NCBI GenBank assembly: GCA_014239625.1
Contig: JAAZYN010000261.1
Location: 1-5,923 of the forward strand
Length of the DNA stretch: 5,923 nt
Direction: 5' to 3'
Source: Myxococcales bacterium
GTDB lineage: Bacteria; Myxococcota_A; UBA9042; PHBI01; JAAZYN01
This document shows positions 5,847 through 5,923 of this stretch, in pieces. A model generated the notes under the pieces. That model saw nothing but the letters and a program-made list of their open reading frames with translations, was not told the origin of the DNA and ran no database searches. A program made the position numbers and the translations under genes. Each line of letters begins with the position of its first letter. Position 1 is the stretch's first letter.

Positions 5847-5923
5847 GCGCGCCCGCGCCGGAGGGGGTGTTCGTGCACCCCAGCGCCTTGTTGGATGCAC
5901 CCAGTGATGTAGGGCGGGGGACT
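5843..5923 (+). CDS. Hexapeptide-repeat (left-handed beta-helix) acyltransferase, N-terminal fragment
   Basis: Only 27 codons are visible before the window ends, and the frame is open to the edge. After a short Pro/Ala lead the protein reads VFVHPSALLDAPSDVGRGT, the typical opening of left-handed beta-helix N-acyltransferases, with the 'hHPsAhhda.s.hG.GT' coil that begins WlbB/WbpD-type sugar N-acetyltransferases. The GTG start overlaps the TGA of the dehydrogenase (GTGA), so the two are probably translationally coupled. In this context it would acetylate the 3-amino group of the sugar nucleotide made by the preceding enzymes, using acetyl-CoA in the cytoplasm. The family call rests on one coil and the neighbourhood; substrate and full length cannot be judged. 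Confidence 0.75.
   Translation, partial: MSAPAPEGVFVHPSALLDAPSDVGRGT

Noticed and set aside
4677..5900. Long (407 codon) minus-strand open frame antisense to the dehydrogenase
   Set aside because: It lies opposite a full-length, motif-complete dehydrogenase; its His/Arg/Gln-rich composition is that of a GC-rich shadow frame, with no domain or ribosome site.

Overview
The window is GC-rich DNA with strong GC bias at third codon positions, which produces many long antisense and out-of-frame shadow ORFs. Gene content points to a Gram-negative, secretion-rich bacterium, most plausibly of the Myxococcota / former Deltaproteobacteria. It carries three predicted lipoproteins, one with a cysteine-rich Sel1-repeat solenoid and one with the small four-cysteine carboxypeptidase-regulatory-like fold that is common in that group. 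The taxonomic placement is inference from gene style; no marker gene is present.

Layout. (1) 100-1056, plus strand: a 318-aa exported, probably lipidated, cysteine-rich protein of unknown function. (2) 1084-3117, minus strand and convergent with the first gene: a 677-aa lipoprotein with a small four-cysteine N-terminal domain, a Pro/Ala-rich linker and a long Sel1/Hcp-type repeat array with a CX7C cysteine pair in almost every repeat. (3) 3118-3352: a 235-base gap holding only a weak promoter candidate. (4) 3353-3748, minus strand: a 131-aa lipoprotein with a TTG start and a near-perfect Shine-Dalgarno. (5) A 38-base divergent gap with a perfect 6+6 inverted repeat. (6) 3787-5923, plus strand: the start of a nucleotide-sugar/polysaccharide operon with a DegT/DnrJ/EryC1/StrS-fold protein, a Gfo/Idh/MocA dehydrogenase and, cut by the window edge, the first 27 codons of a probable hexapeptide-repeat acyltransferase. 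The last two genes overlap at GTGA.

The plus-strand trio resembles the oxidation, transamination and N-acetylation steps that make 3-acetamido sugars (as in UDP-2,3-diacetamido-2,3-dideoxyuronic acids) for surface glycans. The main oddity is the aminotransferase-fold protein. It keeps the pyridine-binding Asp, but it has Arg where the family has its PLP Schiff-base Lys, Ser where Asn is usual in the GxNxR motif, and a shortened C-terminus. It may therefore not be a conventional transaminase. The three lipoproteins have no visible pathway link to the sugar operon. I see no RNA gene, mobile element or CRISPR array.
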